Part shown: positions 32,822-43,225 of the stretch, one piece after another
Layout: the number at the start of each line of letters is the position of its first letter
How positions within the stretch are numbered: position 1 is the stretch's first letter
Source of the DNA: Rhyacophila brunnea
Lineage: Eukaryota > Arthropoda > Insecta > Trichoptera > Rhyacophilidae
Assembly: GCA_022495005.1 (NCBI GenBank)
Contig: JAGYXB010000963.1
Coordinates: 1 to 64,000 of the forward strand
Reading direction: 5' to 3'
Length of the DNA: 64,000 bases
Notes under the pieces: generated by a model
Told to the model about the DNA's origin: nothing
The model's database searches: none
What the model saw: the letters and a program-made list of their open reading frames with translations, nothing else
Translations under genes and position numbers: made by a program

Positions 32822-35800
32822 TCACTTATTAACAATATGTGCTAATTTGTGTTTTTTTAGACTAACAAGCTGCGAGCATTTATACGAACATTCATTGCAT
32901 TCAAATGGTTTTTCCCCCGTATGCGTCATTTTATGCGTTTTCAAGTGGTGCTTCTTTCTACTTGTATATGAACATACATCGCATTTAAATGGCTTTTCAC
33001 CGGTGTGTATCATTTTATGGGTTTTGAGGTGTTGATACGTCGCACCCATAAAATAGCAAACATTGCATTTAAATGGTTTTACACCAGTATGTGTCATCTT
33101 GTGCGTTTTTAGATATTGAGACTGTATACATGTATAAGAACACAAATCGCATTTAAACGGTTTTTCGCCTGAATGAGTCATTTTATGTCTTTTAAAGTCA
33201 TACGATTGTATGCATGTAAAAGAACAAAGATTGCATTTGTATGGTTTCTCACCAGAATGAGTCATTTTATGCAATTTTAATCGTTGAGACTGTGTGCATG
33301 TATATGCACAAATATCGCATTTGTATGGTTTTTCACTGGTGTGTGTCAATTTGTGTTTTTTCAGGTAGGAAAATTGCGAGCATGTATACGAACATTCTTC
33401 GCATTTAAATGGGTTGTCAATGGTTGTAATATTTTTCCGTCTAATCTGTTTTTCATTTGAGATTTTTAGTAACAATTGATTTTTAGCACTTATTCCAGAA
33501 TCACAGACGTCTTTGTGGTTACTGAGAATATTTTTAGAACTGAAAACTGCGTAACAAATACTGCAAATAAAATTTCGTTTGAAAAATATTACTTTTCTCA
33601 AGTTAATTCGAACCTCTCTTGGGCATTTTATTACTGAGACCTCCCGTTTTATGTTATGTTCATTTATGGATATTTCTGCATGCCGTATCACACGGTTTTC
33701 GATTTTATTTATACTAGATTTCATGATTTTGTTGATACTATCACTACCATCAAAATTTTCAGGACCCTTACTAAGGGTCACTTCATCTTCAACCTTCTCT
33801 CCAAGTACCGGGAAGCATGGCTGCTTAGAAATCTGAAAACAAAACAGGCTAAAATTATAGAGTATCTGATATGACAAGTCAACACGCTATGAATATGTGA
33901 CGTAATAGCATGGCCCCGACATCCTGAGACGGGCCGCCAAGCTAAGACATTTGGCGGGCCCCCTATTTATCGCTAAGAGTTAAGGCAGTGTGACGCGCTG
34001 CAGTAGTGTTTTTTAAATGGTGTACGTGGTAAAATTAAAGTGTATTTTTAGCAATTATCTGTACATCCATTAAAATACAGTTAAAAATAGCATCGTACAA
34101 CCAAATATTTTTAATTATTAATATCAATGTAGTAAAATAGCGCTGCAGGAGATTTTTTTTACTATTAGAGTAAATTTTTGATCTATGTTTATCTCATTTA
34201 TCTGGTCGACTCTTCACGCCGGGCCCCCAGGCTAGAGCCCTGTCAGCTTACGCCTTGTGGGGCCATGCGTAATAGTATTACGAATCGATTTGTAAGATTA
34301 ACAGTAATTATCTTATATAATGCATTGTACGTGTCTTTAGTGTGATTATAGAAGGCAGTGAATAGGCATGGGATTAAAGGCAAAACCGAAGCAGTAGCGT
34401 ATTATTTCGTATTGAAATGTATGACTTCACTCCATCTGTAATATAATTTTATTTATAACTACTGTCTTCTACACTAATGTCTTAAATCAGCGATTTCCAA
34501 ACTGGGAGGCGCGAAAAGTTTAACACAATTAATGTAGACACAAGTTTGCAGTTTGCAAATGCATAGTTTATAAAACGGCCGCTAGTTATAAACTACAAAA
34601 AAAACAGTCCTATAAAAGGTTGTTTGCAAACCTGTCTGAAAATATGGAGACTAATTTTATAATATCTCACTTATATACCTACTATTTTGTGAAAAAATGA
34701 AATGAAAGGGTCAAGTCATAATTTTAAAATTTGAGGCAAATTTGTTTAGGAACGATAATTTTGTTGTTAAATTTGTCTATTTGGTTGAAATTAAAAAAAA
34801 AAATTGAGTAAATAAATCAATGCAAGGACTACTATTGCATTCATTGATTTAAAAGGAAAAAGTAAAGGTATTCATAAAAAAATAGAGCTTTGGAAATCAA
34901 AATCACAAAAAAACAGACATTAATTATATTACATAAAGTTTGGAAACCACTGTCTTAAATTATATATCAACATAGCCAAAAGGTATTCTCCCGTAAGGAT
35001 TAAATTCCATGGAACGCTAAAGAAGCCGGAATCATTATAGGGCAGACTCGTAGAAGTAACAGACAGCAAACGATGTCGACCAGGGTTGGCGATCCTTTTT
35101 ACGTACGCGTGCCAAAATTTCCCAAATATTATTTTTTGCCTGTCGTTAGAAAGCAGTTTTTCATAAGGAAAAAAAAGTTTAAAGAATTCTATTAAAAAAG
35201 TTCAAAAATTATAATTGAGTTGTTGAGGATTTATGTTTTACTTAGTCTGGTTCTTTATAAACAAATTTTAAAGATAAGGCATTCTCTAGCTACAGTGGTC
35301 TCAATCATTGGAAAATGATTGTAAACCGATCAAAATCAGAGGTTCGCAGCGCGGCTTGCCCCGCCGCCTGGTGAGGTCAGTGCGATAATGTCATGTGTGA
35401 CGCATAAAATCTAAGGACAGACCGATCCAATTTAAATCAAACGTAATGCATATGCTTCAATAGTATCTATCTGTTTTTTGTATTTTGTATATCTATGTAT
35501 TTTTTATTTATTGCCATCTGTCATGTATGCATGAATTACGTCGTTTTTATTTGCGCATCGATTGGTAAACATTTTAGGTAAAACTATTATTTAAAACCAA
35601 ATAAAATACACATGGTTATGTAGTCATTACTTTTTAACATTGTATACCTAGGTACTTTATATATTTATTTGTAAAACTTTTAAAAAAAAATCGGTGTGTG
35701 TAGGTACTTATGTACGCGCGTAAGAAGTTTTACTTCTTTGTCGAAACAAAACAAAAACAAAACGTGTGATAAACTAGATTCTTTGACTAGCTCTTAATTA

Positions 35801-38800
35801 TCTTGTTAAATTACACACTCAAGAAAAAGGGACCGCTTATTGGAACGCCGTTGGTTTATTTCTATACACTTTAACTTATATTACTAAATTATATAATGGT
35901 TTCTCATTGTTTTTATTTTTAGAGTTCCAACTGTCACTCTGACGTTTAATCCATTGTTTACGTAAGGAATTGCAAATGTCCGACAATAATAAATTCGCTG
36001 CCTAGGCAACGGAACAATTCTAAACTATGATATTATACTGTATAATCGTCACGATTGCAGTATCATACTGTGGCGTAAAGGCTGATAACCGAACAATCGG
36101 TGGTTCGTTCAAATCTAATCGTGTGCGTTTTTTTTCGTGTGAAAAAATAAATTATGTGTTACATATTGTCACACGCCAAAAATACACTTTGATCTGATTT
36201 TCCAAACGCGCCAAAAATAGTATAAGTTCAAAATATTTTTTTAAACTATTAATATTATAATTTCTATTTTTTTTGTCTTCAACATAAAACATTCGATACC
36301 ACTTTTGGCACGCGTGTCATAGGTTCACTATCACTGTCCTACAACAAACGTAGTGAGAAGAAATACCAAAAGCTTCCCTCCCTTACTTTGGGAAATGATT
36401 ATACGTATCAGATGTAATCGGCCATAATAAAATAACAATAATAAAAAAAAATAGTTACCTGTGAATCATTATAATATAACGGTGTCAAGTTTGGGATTGC
36501 GTCATTATCACTGCTTTCGTCGACAGTTTGTATGCGTAAAGAATCATCGACTTCAGACTTTACTTCCAATTCACATTTTATTGCGACCTATAAACAAAAT
36601 AATTTACAAATTATAAAATAATCAAGTTACTCAGACATGGCAGAAATCCATCATCGCTTGACTGACAAAACATATGAGTGCCGTTTAACTAAGCACATGA
36701 GACAAAGAATAAGTATAAATCCAAAGAGGTATGTGTACTTTTGAGGTACCCAGCGAACTGCAGAAGATAGTTTATATAAATGGGGAAACCTAATATACCT
36801 ATCATGATTTTTTCATATAATATAATATATTAATATGTACCAGTCGCAAATGGTGGAAGTAGGCTATTGAAAATCGATATAAATAGCGCACAGTAAACTT
36901 CGGCAGTCAAACGTGTTTGTTTTGAGTCTAGGACGATTTGGCACTGGGCGTCACGTAATCGAATGAAATTCGTTCGTGAATGTGAACCACGGTGGCCGCG
37001 CGGCTTAAGCGTTGGACTATAACGCCGTGGGTCCCAGGTTCGAATCATGGATCTGGCAAGTACACATATTGTTTTTCAATTTTTGTGTGAGTCAGGTATG
37101 GACCTAATAGGTTGAGCAAGTGGCTGACATCCATTTCTCGTAAAAACAAAATCTGTTAATACAAACCTCTACTCCGTGGAGGCCTTTGCCGACTGAAGAG
37201 TAAAGCCGAGAGATGGTCGAGAGAGAATTATAGGTACTTTAAAAATTTATATTTAATACAGGATGGGAATTTTAATATGCACTCGTAAAATGAGCATTTA
37301 TGTTAAAGTTCCAACGAGAAGAGAATTCTTTTAATTTATAAAAAACCTCAGGCATGATAATAATTCTCTATCCGCAATAAAAACATTATGTTAAGAGTGA
37401 AATGAATTAAATCTTCTAAGTAGTAGATAGAAAATGATTAAAATAATTCCTCGTTTACTTTCTGTATGAAATCGTAACAATTGTCTATTTATTTCATTCG
37501 ACAGTGCGGTGCCTAATTGTCCGTTCGCCCAGTTTTCCCATTCCCTTTGTTTTAATTGAAATAAGACTAAAATTTATGAAGTACCTGATTTTCTGGTCCA
37601 CACTGAGAATAAGAACAGCCGGCTACAGCATTACCATACTTAGGATCATTTAAATCTTCAACGAAATCTCTATTGGAGTTAACCGGCTGGAAAATCCCTT
37701 CGGACTTTACGCTGATGAAGTTAACTTTGCTCTCCTGAAAAACATCATTATCAAGATTAGAAACAGTTTAGGTGATTTGCGAGTAGGTATCCATCAGAAA
37801 TTTTCTGTTGGAATTAACATTATTTTCGTTTTTCATCCTGTCACGCCCCAGCACTGGGCAGTTTGCGCCACTTCCCTTGGTCCATCGCCATCTCGTGACG
37901 ATGTGTCGTACTCACTGGCAGCAGCCGGAAAACATGTCCAATCTACTTGAAACGTTTCTTCGTGATTACCTCAATCACCGAACACTGCTGTGTGTTCTTA
38001 CAAACTAGGAGTGTTTGTAACGCGGTCGTACCAATGTACCTACCCTTAAGAATCGGCGGAGACATTGATTCACAAATCTCAAAAGTCGAGACCTCTGAAG
38101 CTCAGTTAGGTGCTACGTCTCACACTCATACAGGAGCACAGGTAGAACGTACGCGTTAAACAAACGACATTTGGTCCTCACAGAATATAATCCATGCGAT
38201 TCAAGTTGGCTGAATGAACCCGCCATACCCATTCGGATTCCAAGTTTACTGGAAATAGTACCAACGCCGGCAACCATTATTATAAATACTTTGAAAATAG
38301 CGCTGAAAATGTAACTCCCTGGGATACGCACCCATGTGTTCTATCTATGGCCCCTAATAAATAGAGCACATGGGTGCGGAAGGGAGGCTGACAGGGCTCT
38401 AGCCTAGGGGCCTGGCGTCGGGACGACCATAAAAGTGAGATATATGTACTGTTACACATAATAAGTTACTCTTATGGTAATTAAAATCGCCTGCGGGCAT
38501 ATTTTACTTCCTGAGTGAATATGTGCGATGCAATTTTTGAGAAAATGTGTGATAATTCTAGACAACGCCATAGTTACAGTTCAAGTGGGTGTACTAAAAA
38601 TACCAAATCGCTAAAATACATTAAATGTCCTTCATTTTTAACCCAAACTCCATTTGGAAAACTTTACTGTAGGGCCTTAGACAGCCTTTAGTAGCAGCGA
38701 TAGGAAGAGGGCCCTGCCTCCTTGATCGTACCACGGATACCCGTTTTAGGATGTGGGGGGCATGTCCCTGACCATTAACCAATGTGTGTCCTACCTAATT

Positions 38801-40216
38801 ATTTCAGTGGCGAAGACTCCATACTAGGCGATTATTTAAAGCCTACCTTCTTAAAAAAAATATTTTTTAATTGCATATTGACATATTTATATACTTAATC
38901 ACTTCATTATTTTATGTTATATAAAAATAATTTATTTTGCCAACGAGATCGCATATGTAGGAATGTATTACAGTATTACACAGTTTACAAAACAACTGCA
39001 AAGGTATTAAAAAAACCACAGCGCGCCGCGCCGTAAATTAAATAATAAATGCCGCGACTTCTCGACGTAAATAAATTTCCGATTATGTTTGGAATAATTC
39101 TGAATTTTTTTTGTATGGACTTTACGTCTCGTAACCTCAGCAAGTCTGCTGATTTGTACGAAATGAGGCAAGCTCCTTTCGCAGAGCCTAAAACATTCGC
39201 GCATAAATATTGTTGTCACGACTGCGCACTTTGTCCAAAATCATTAATAATTAGATAATTAAAAAATAATTTCAACGGCGTTTAATCGAATATTAATAAA
39301 TAAGTAAGTATAGATTGTTTTTAAAAATAAAAATAAATTTTATCTAATGATTTTTGATGGGTATACATGTTTTGAAAAATACGTAATTTAAACACATCGC
39401 TCATTTTTATGTCGTCAATGAGTTTTTGAAGTTTCATTATATTAGTGTGTCGTTATCATTTATTAGTGTGTGCCTATTCATTAGTAGTAAATATCGTACT
39501 ATTCTCGTAAGTATACCTGACAAGTGTGCTCTTTTTATCATATCTCCACAGCCTACCTCTTTCCAAAAGTCACCCTTCGCCACTGAATTATTTAGGTAAC
39601 CATTATTTTTACAATTCGCACTGAAGCACTCATGATTTCGTTATTATTTGGCAGAAAGCCGACTTCCCAAAGAAAAAGTAGTTCAAAGTGTGCACAATAA
39701 TATAATTACCTATGTCGTTGAGTCAGCTGAATGCAGAAATATTTTAACTTACATTTGAAATTTTTGAGAGATTTTTGAAACAACTTACTGAAATTATGTA
39801 TTATCTTTATGGATAAATGGATGCATCATATTTTAGTAAAATTATTGATGAAAAAAATGGTGCATAGACTTTTCCATATAAATAATAAATAGCTGAAGTA
39901 GGCTGTTTCAAAAAAAATTCAAAATATTTCAAATGTGCGTTAGAATAGTTCTGCATTCAGCTGACTATTGGATTTTGACTGGACGTGCAATTTGCCAACG
40001 TTTACACTATAATATCGTTTAATTCTAACAGCTAATTGACTACTTTTTTATAAAATTGTAATGAGATATAAGATAGGTAACCTCAAAAGTGCAACTGTCA
40101 TCGGCGACATTCTCTTGTTTTATATGAATATTTGCGTTTGTAATTATTGGTACATCAAACCAATGGTGCTCTTTCAAATCGGATTCAGCTACATCTGGTT
40201 CACGTTTTACATCCAT
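32822..40216 (-). CDS. ZnfD, C2H2 zinc-finger protein, 4 coding exons
   Basis: Predicted complement of join 32822-33832, 36459-36587, 37585-37734 and 40082-40216, all phase 0, about 474 residues. Exon 1 (45 codons) starts M-D-V-K-R-E-P and ends with I-K-Q-E and G-A-G|GTTACC. Exon 2 (50 codons) has V-K-S-E, F-V-E-D and G-C-S-Y, ending C-G-P-E-N-Q. Exon 3 (43 codons) has I-K-C-E and V-K-S-E. Exon 4 starts I-S-K-Q after TTTCAG and carries I-K-R-E, a C2HC finger (F-I-C-S-I-C ... H-K-D-V-C) and seven C2H2 fingers. An AATAAA lies 40-50 bp after the stop (32773-32782, minus). Six psi-K-x-E motifs make it the richest member. Intron 3 is packed with hAT-type elements. A nuclear DNA-binding role is inferred. 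Confidence 0.85.
33909..34267. mobile_element. hAT-type MITE family E, copy 2 (8 bp target duplication)
   Basis: 359 bp with ends catggccccgacat and tgtggggccatg, flanked by cgtaatag at 33901-33908 and 34268-34275. It lies in intron 3 of ZnfD, 70 bp from exon 4. Confidence 0.85.
34488..34952. mobile_element. hAT-type non-autonomous element (8 bp target duplication)
   Basis: Ends cagcgatttccaaactg and, inverted, cagtggtttccaaactt, flanked by tcttaaat at 34480-34487 and 34953-34960. The 465 bp AT-rich interior has no transposase. Intron 3 of ZnfD. Confidence 0.85.
35087..36336. mobile_element. hAT-like remnant split by repeat family C
   Basis: Left end cagggttggcgatcc with acgcgtgccaaaa, right end inverted as cagtgatagtgaacc with acgcgtgccaaaa. 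No matching 8 bp duplication was found. A family C copy occupies 35688-36235. Confidence 0.5.
35688..36235 (+). repeat. Repeat family C, copy 3
   Basis: Reverse complement of the copy at 3895-4425, with a tRNA-like head at about 36068-36122 (gtggcgtaaaggc, then ggtggttcgttcaaatc, a damaged B-box). Intron 3 of ZnfD. Confidence 0.6.
36987..37182 (+). repeat. tRNA-derived SINE, copy 4
   Basis: ccacggtggccgcgcggctt head, B-box ggttcgaatcatgg, body with atggacctaataggttgag. It runs into a short piece of family A (ttgccgactgaag). It is in intron 2 of ZnfD, antisense to the gene. Confidence 0.75.
37840..38335 (-). pseudogene. LINE reverse transcriptase C-terminal fragment
   Basis: The minus strand reads R-T-K-C-R-L-F-N-A-Y-V-L-P-V-L-L-Y-E-C-E-T, then further degraded coding sequence ending near a G-K-W-R-K stretch. 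Intron 1 of ZnfD. Confidence 0.6.
38346..38764 (-). mobile_element. MITE family E, copy 3 (degenerate, minus)
   Basis: Reverse-oriented relative of the copies at 31899 and 33909: ggctgacagggctctagcct at the left, gatgtggggggcatg at the right. No target duplication remains. Its left boundary lies inside a 17 bp hairpin (38328-38344 with 38361-38377). Confidence 0.55.
38765..39724. other. Intron DNA of ZnfD, nothing recognised
   Basis: AT-rich with short open frames at 39007-39258 that have no splice context or recognisable family. Confidence 0.35.
39725..39964. mobile_element. MITE family D, copy 2
   Basis: Ends gtcagctgaatgcagaa and ttctgcattcagctgac, closely related to 8237-8488 along its length. 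Intron 1 of ZnfD, about 120 bp downstream of exon 1. Confidence 0.75.
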
Positions 40217-40634
40217 TTTGCGTGTATTTTAAAGGCAAATCTACGAAATAATATTGTGTCAGATCCCTACACTAATTTTAGTAATGGTATAAAAACGATG
40301 ACGTTTAACCATAGACAAAGTTTACGCATTGATGTTGTAAACAAAACATTATTATTCACTGTGGTCAAAGAATCACTCAATTATTGGTAGGTATTTCAGA
40401 CAACCAAACCATGTCAACTGTCATTATAGGTAAATTATAAGATGCCTACATAATTATTAAAATTTAATGTAGATATATTCGCATTAGCTTTATATTAATT
40501 TAACTTGTTAGTACCTATTTTAATTTTCAAGAGGTATAAGTAAGTACCAATCTACCTTACAACGTGTTGGTACCTACTTACGAAATTTAATCTAAAATAT
40601 ATTTATTGTTAATGCATTGCTATTTTCCGTCATT

Positions 40635-41030
40635 TAACGGCCCACATGCCCAACGTAGGTAAAAATGGAGCTTTAATTGTATTTTCAAAGCATTAGCTTG
40701 AACATTTCTTAAACGTTGTAAATAATCTATTTATATAATTTTGAATCCCTACTATCCTTTATATTTGTATTTTAAACATTATTTGATAACTGCATAAAGC
40801 ATTTTTATTAGGTACTCACCAACAAATTATAATATTAGTATTCTTTTAAACCTCTCGATATAATGTTTTAGAATATATTCATATTTCAGTAGGTACATCC
40901 ATGTGAAGTGGTGTTAAGATTTTTTAGATTTATTAATTTTTAAACGCATTTATAAAACCATAAGTAAAATTTATGTCGACATTATTATAGCTAGTAAAAT
41001 ATTTACGATACAAAATTATATTTATAATCC
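40635..41030 (+). repeat. Repeat family H, copy 2
   Basis: Matches 6408-6800 over the full length. It lies 420-815 bp upstream of the ZnfD start codon, so it could overlap the ZnfD promoter. Confidence 0.6.
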
Positions 41031-41034
41031 TATA

Positions 41035-41720
41035 CCTTGATTAAGACTGAGTTTGGTGCGTGGGTGCTCGTTTGGAGGAGTCTATATTTGTATTATCTCG
41101 CTCCAAAGGTTAAAACGACCATGAGAGGTGCTGTTAAAACATAGGTTACACTTTTTGACAGTTCAGACCGTTAACTTATTTTAGGTAACAAAAATTAACT
41201 GTATCTATAATTATAAATAAATTAAACTACCTGGTTGAGCTTTTTAAGTGGACTGTAATTATTTTGTGGGAAGATGAGGAGGTGGGATCTAGGGGTGGGG
41301 GCGATGGAACAGAGTGCCAGACACTGACCTTTGTAATGATGTATGATGGCTCCGTGGTCAGGTTTCAACTTAATGCTCGCGTGTTATTGTTGTTTTCGGT
41401 CACCCAGTTCGTACACTCACGCACTTTGTGACACAATAAAATTTTATGGATTATGTGTGAGGGTGTATGAATGATGATGATAGATTCTGAATGAATCTGT
41501 ATCTATTGAGTCAATCACTTAAGCGACGGAAAACTATTTGAAGCCCGCTATCGAGATGCAACTGAATGTACTTTGAAACACCGTCTCTCATGACCCGTAA
41601 TTGCTTATTGATTGTCTGGTGACAATAACACTGCGGATTAGGAGATGGGTGAGGAGATAAGGAGTGGAATGGGAACATAAATGGCTCAACCACTACCATC
41701 TATAGCCGTCGATAGCATAA
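41035..41720. repeat. Dispersed repeat shared with 53970-54125
   Basis: gtggactgtaa, cactgacctt and the later gtgttattgtt and cacccag blocks have counterparts near 53998-54110. Non-coding; class unknown. Confidence 0.35.
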
Positions 41721-42130
41721 TTGTGTATAGAATAGATGGACAGGTTGCATAGTTGCATCATTGTGTACGAATAAATTGCGACGTTATCATAGATAAATGA
41801 AAGAATAAAATAGAAAGAATCAAATGAAGACATTACAGTTCCACTACCAATGACAAAATTTCAGACTCGTTAGCTGCTTCTACATCTTTAATTCAAAGTC
41901 ATGCGTCTTAAGTCACAACCATCCAACCATCAAATCCAGAATTTGGCATATCAGGAACTTCACCAACAGTCAATAAAAAAGACTGTCTAATAAGATGATC
42001 GTATACAAAGATATGTTAGAAAAATGTACCTAATCAATAAAGTGAAATTATACCGATAAAGTCATTACCGTGACGTAATAACTATAATTCCTAGTACTTA
42101 TATACCTACATTTATTATTATTATACTTCA

Positions 42131-42495
42131 GTGGTTAACTTTCAAAACTGGACATGTCCATACTTATATGCCGAAAATGAGTTATTATCGGAAAATCATT
42201 CTGTAACCTCATACACACTTTGTTGACTTTTAAAAAATAACCACAAAACACCAATTTCATATTGAAAAGAGGTTTCAAAAAGTAGGTTGACATTCAAATA
42301 GGGACACGTCCAACGTTGTTGACATTCGAAATGAGGCATGTCACTTTCAGGTAATGGCGGAACTGTATTGAGTCACGTGACCAAGTATGTTGTCATACAA
42401 TATGACATTTTGGTTTTCTGTCTGTTTTTATTTGAAAAGTTCATTTATCTCTGAGGGGTGAATAGTGGACATGTCCAGTTTTGAAGAATAACCAC
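42131..42495. mobile_element. MITE with about 30 bp inverted ends containing ggacatgtcc
   Basis: Left gtggttaactttcaaaactg then gacatgtcca; right tggacatgtcca, gttttgaag, taaccac. About 365 bp, non-coding, in the spacer between ZnfD and ZnfE. Confidence 0.6.
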
Positions 42496-43225
42496 CGACT
42501 TACTGATAATTTATTATCTGGATCCATTGTGGAGGGTGTCAGGAACACAAACTTAATTTTGTGAACTTGCTGCTTACTATACCGGGTGTGCTATCAAGGC
42601 TTCAAATACCGAGTGTGGAGAAATATGGGATAAACTTAAGCTCGTGTTAAGTTAATATTATTGTCAATCGTTAGGTCTACGTATATTATAATCGTTTTAC
42701 ACGAATTTAATATACATCATTATGCCAAAATGTAGTATTTTTGGCAGTTTATCTTTTCGTCGTGAGGGATTGTCTTTTATCCCTCTTGAAAATTGGCAAA
42801 TAAATCTCAGCAGTAGTGTGAAGTTTTCAGTAAATGAACCTGCAATGCAAAGTTACTTGTAGCTTACCTACCTACCAAATTAGTATACCGGTTGTCATTT
42901 TTAATGGGTCTATATGTATAAAAGAAGGGTCTTTCAACATCATTGGAGTGTTATAAGTATATGAATATAATTTCGACGATTAATACTTAGGACGCTGAAG
43001 ACGCACCTGGCGCGTAATGTCCAGGCGGCCGATCGATGTAATTAACGTGCATTTTAAAGGTGGTAATTAAAAATCATTATCTAGTCAGCAGCGAATGAGT
43101 TAAGACCATACTTATTTCGTTTATTATCAATTATACAGATGGAACAATAGTATTAACATTTCAGCATTGGTTTAAATTAAAAAAGACAGCTATGAGCAAG
43201 ATTAAACTTCGCAAAAAATAGTTTT

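Noticed and set aside
32847..33035. Open frames antisense to the zinc-finger exons
   Set aside because: The regular 84 bp finger repeat keeps the opposite strand open by chance.
40061..40390. 109-codon plus-strand open frame
   Set aside because: It is antisense to ZnfD exon 1, which has the conserved M-D-V-K-R-E-P start and a good donor on the minus strand.
42724..42820. Possible THAP or other zinc-binding start (M-P-K-C-S)
   Set aside because: The second Cys is missing and the frame stops soon. The similarity is too weak to claim.
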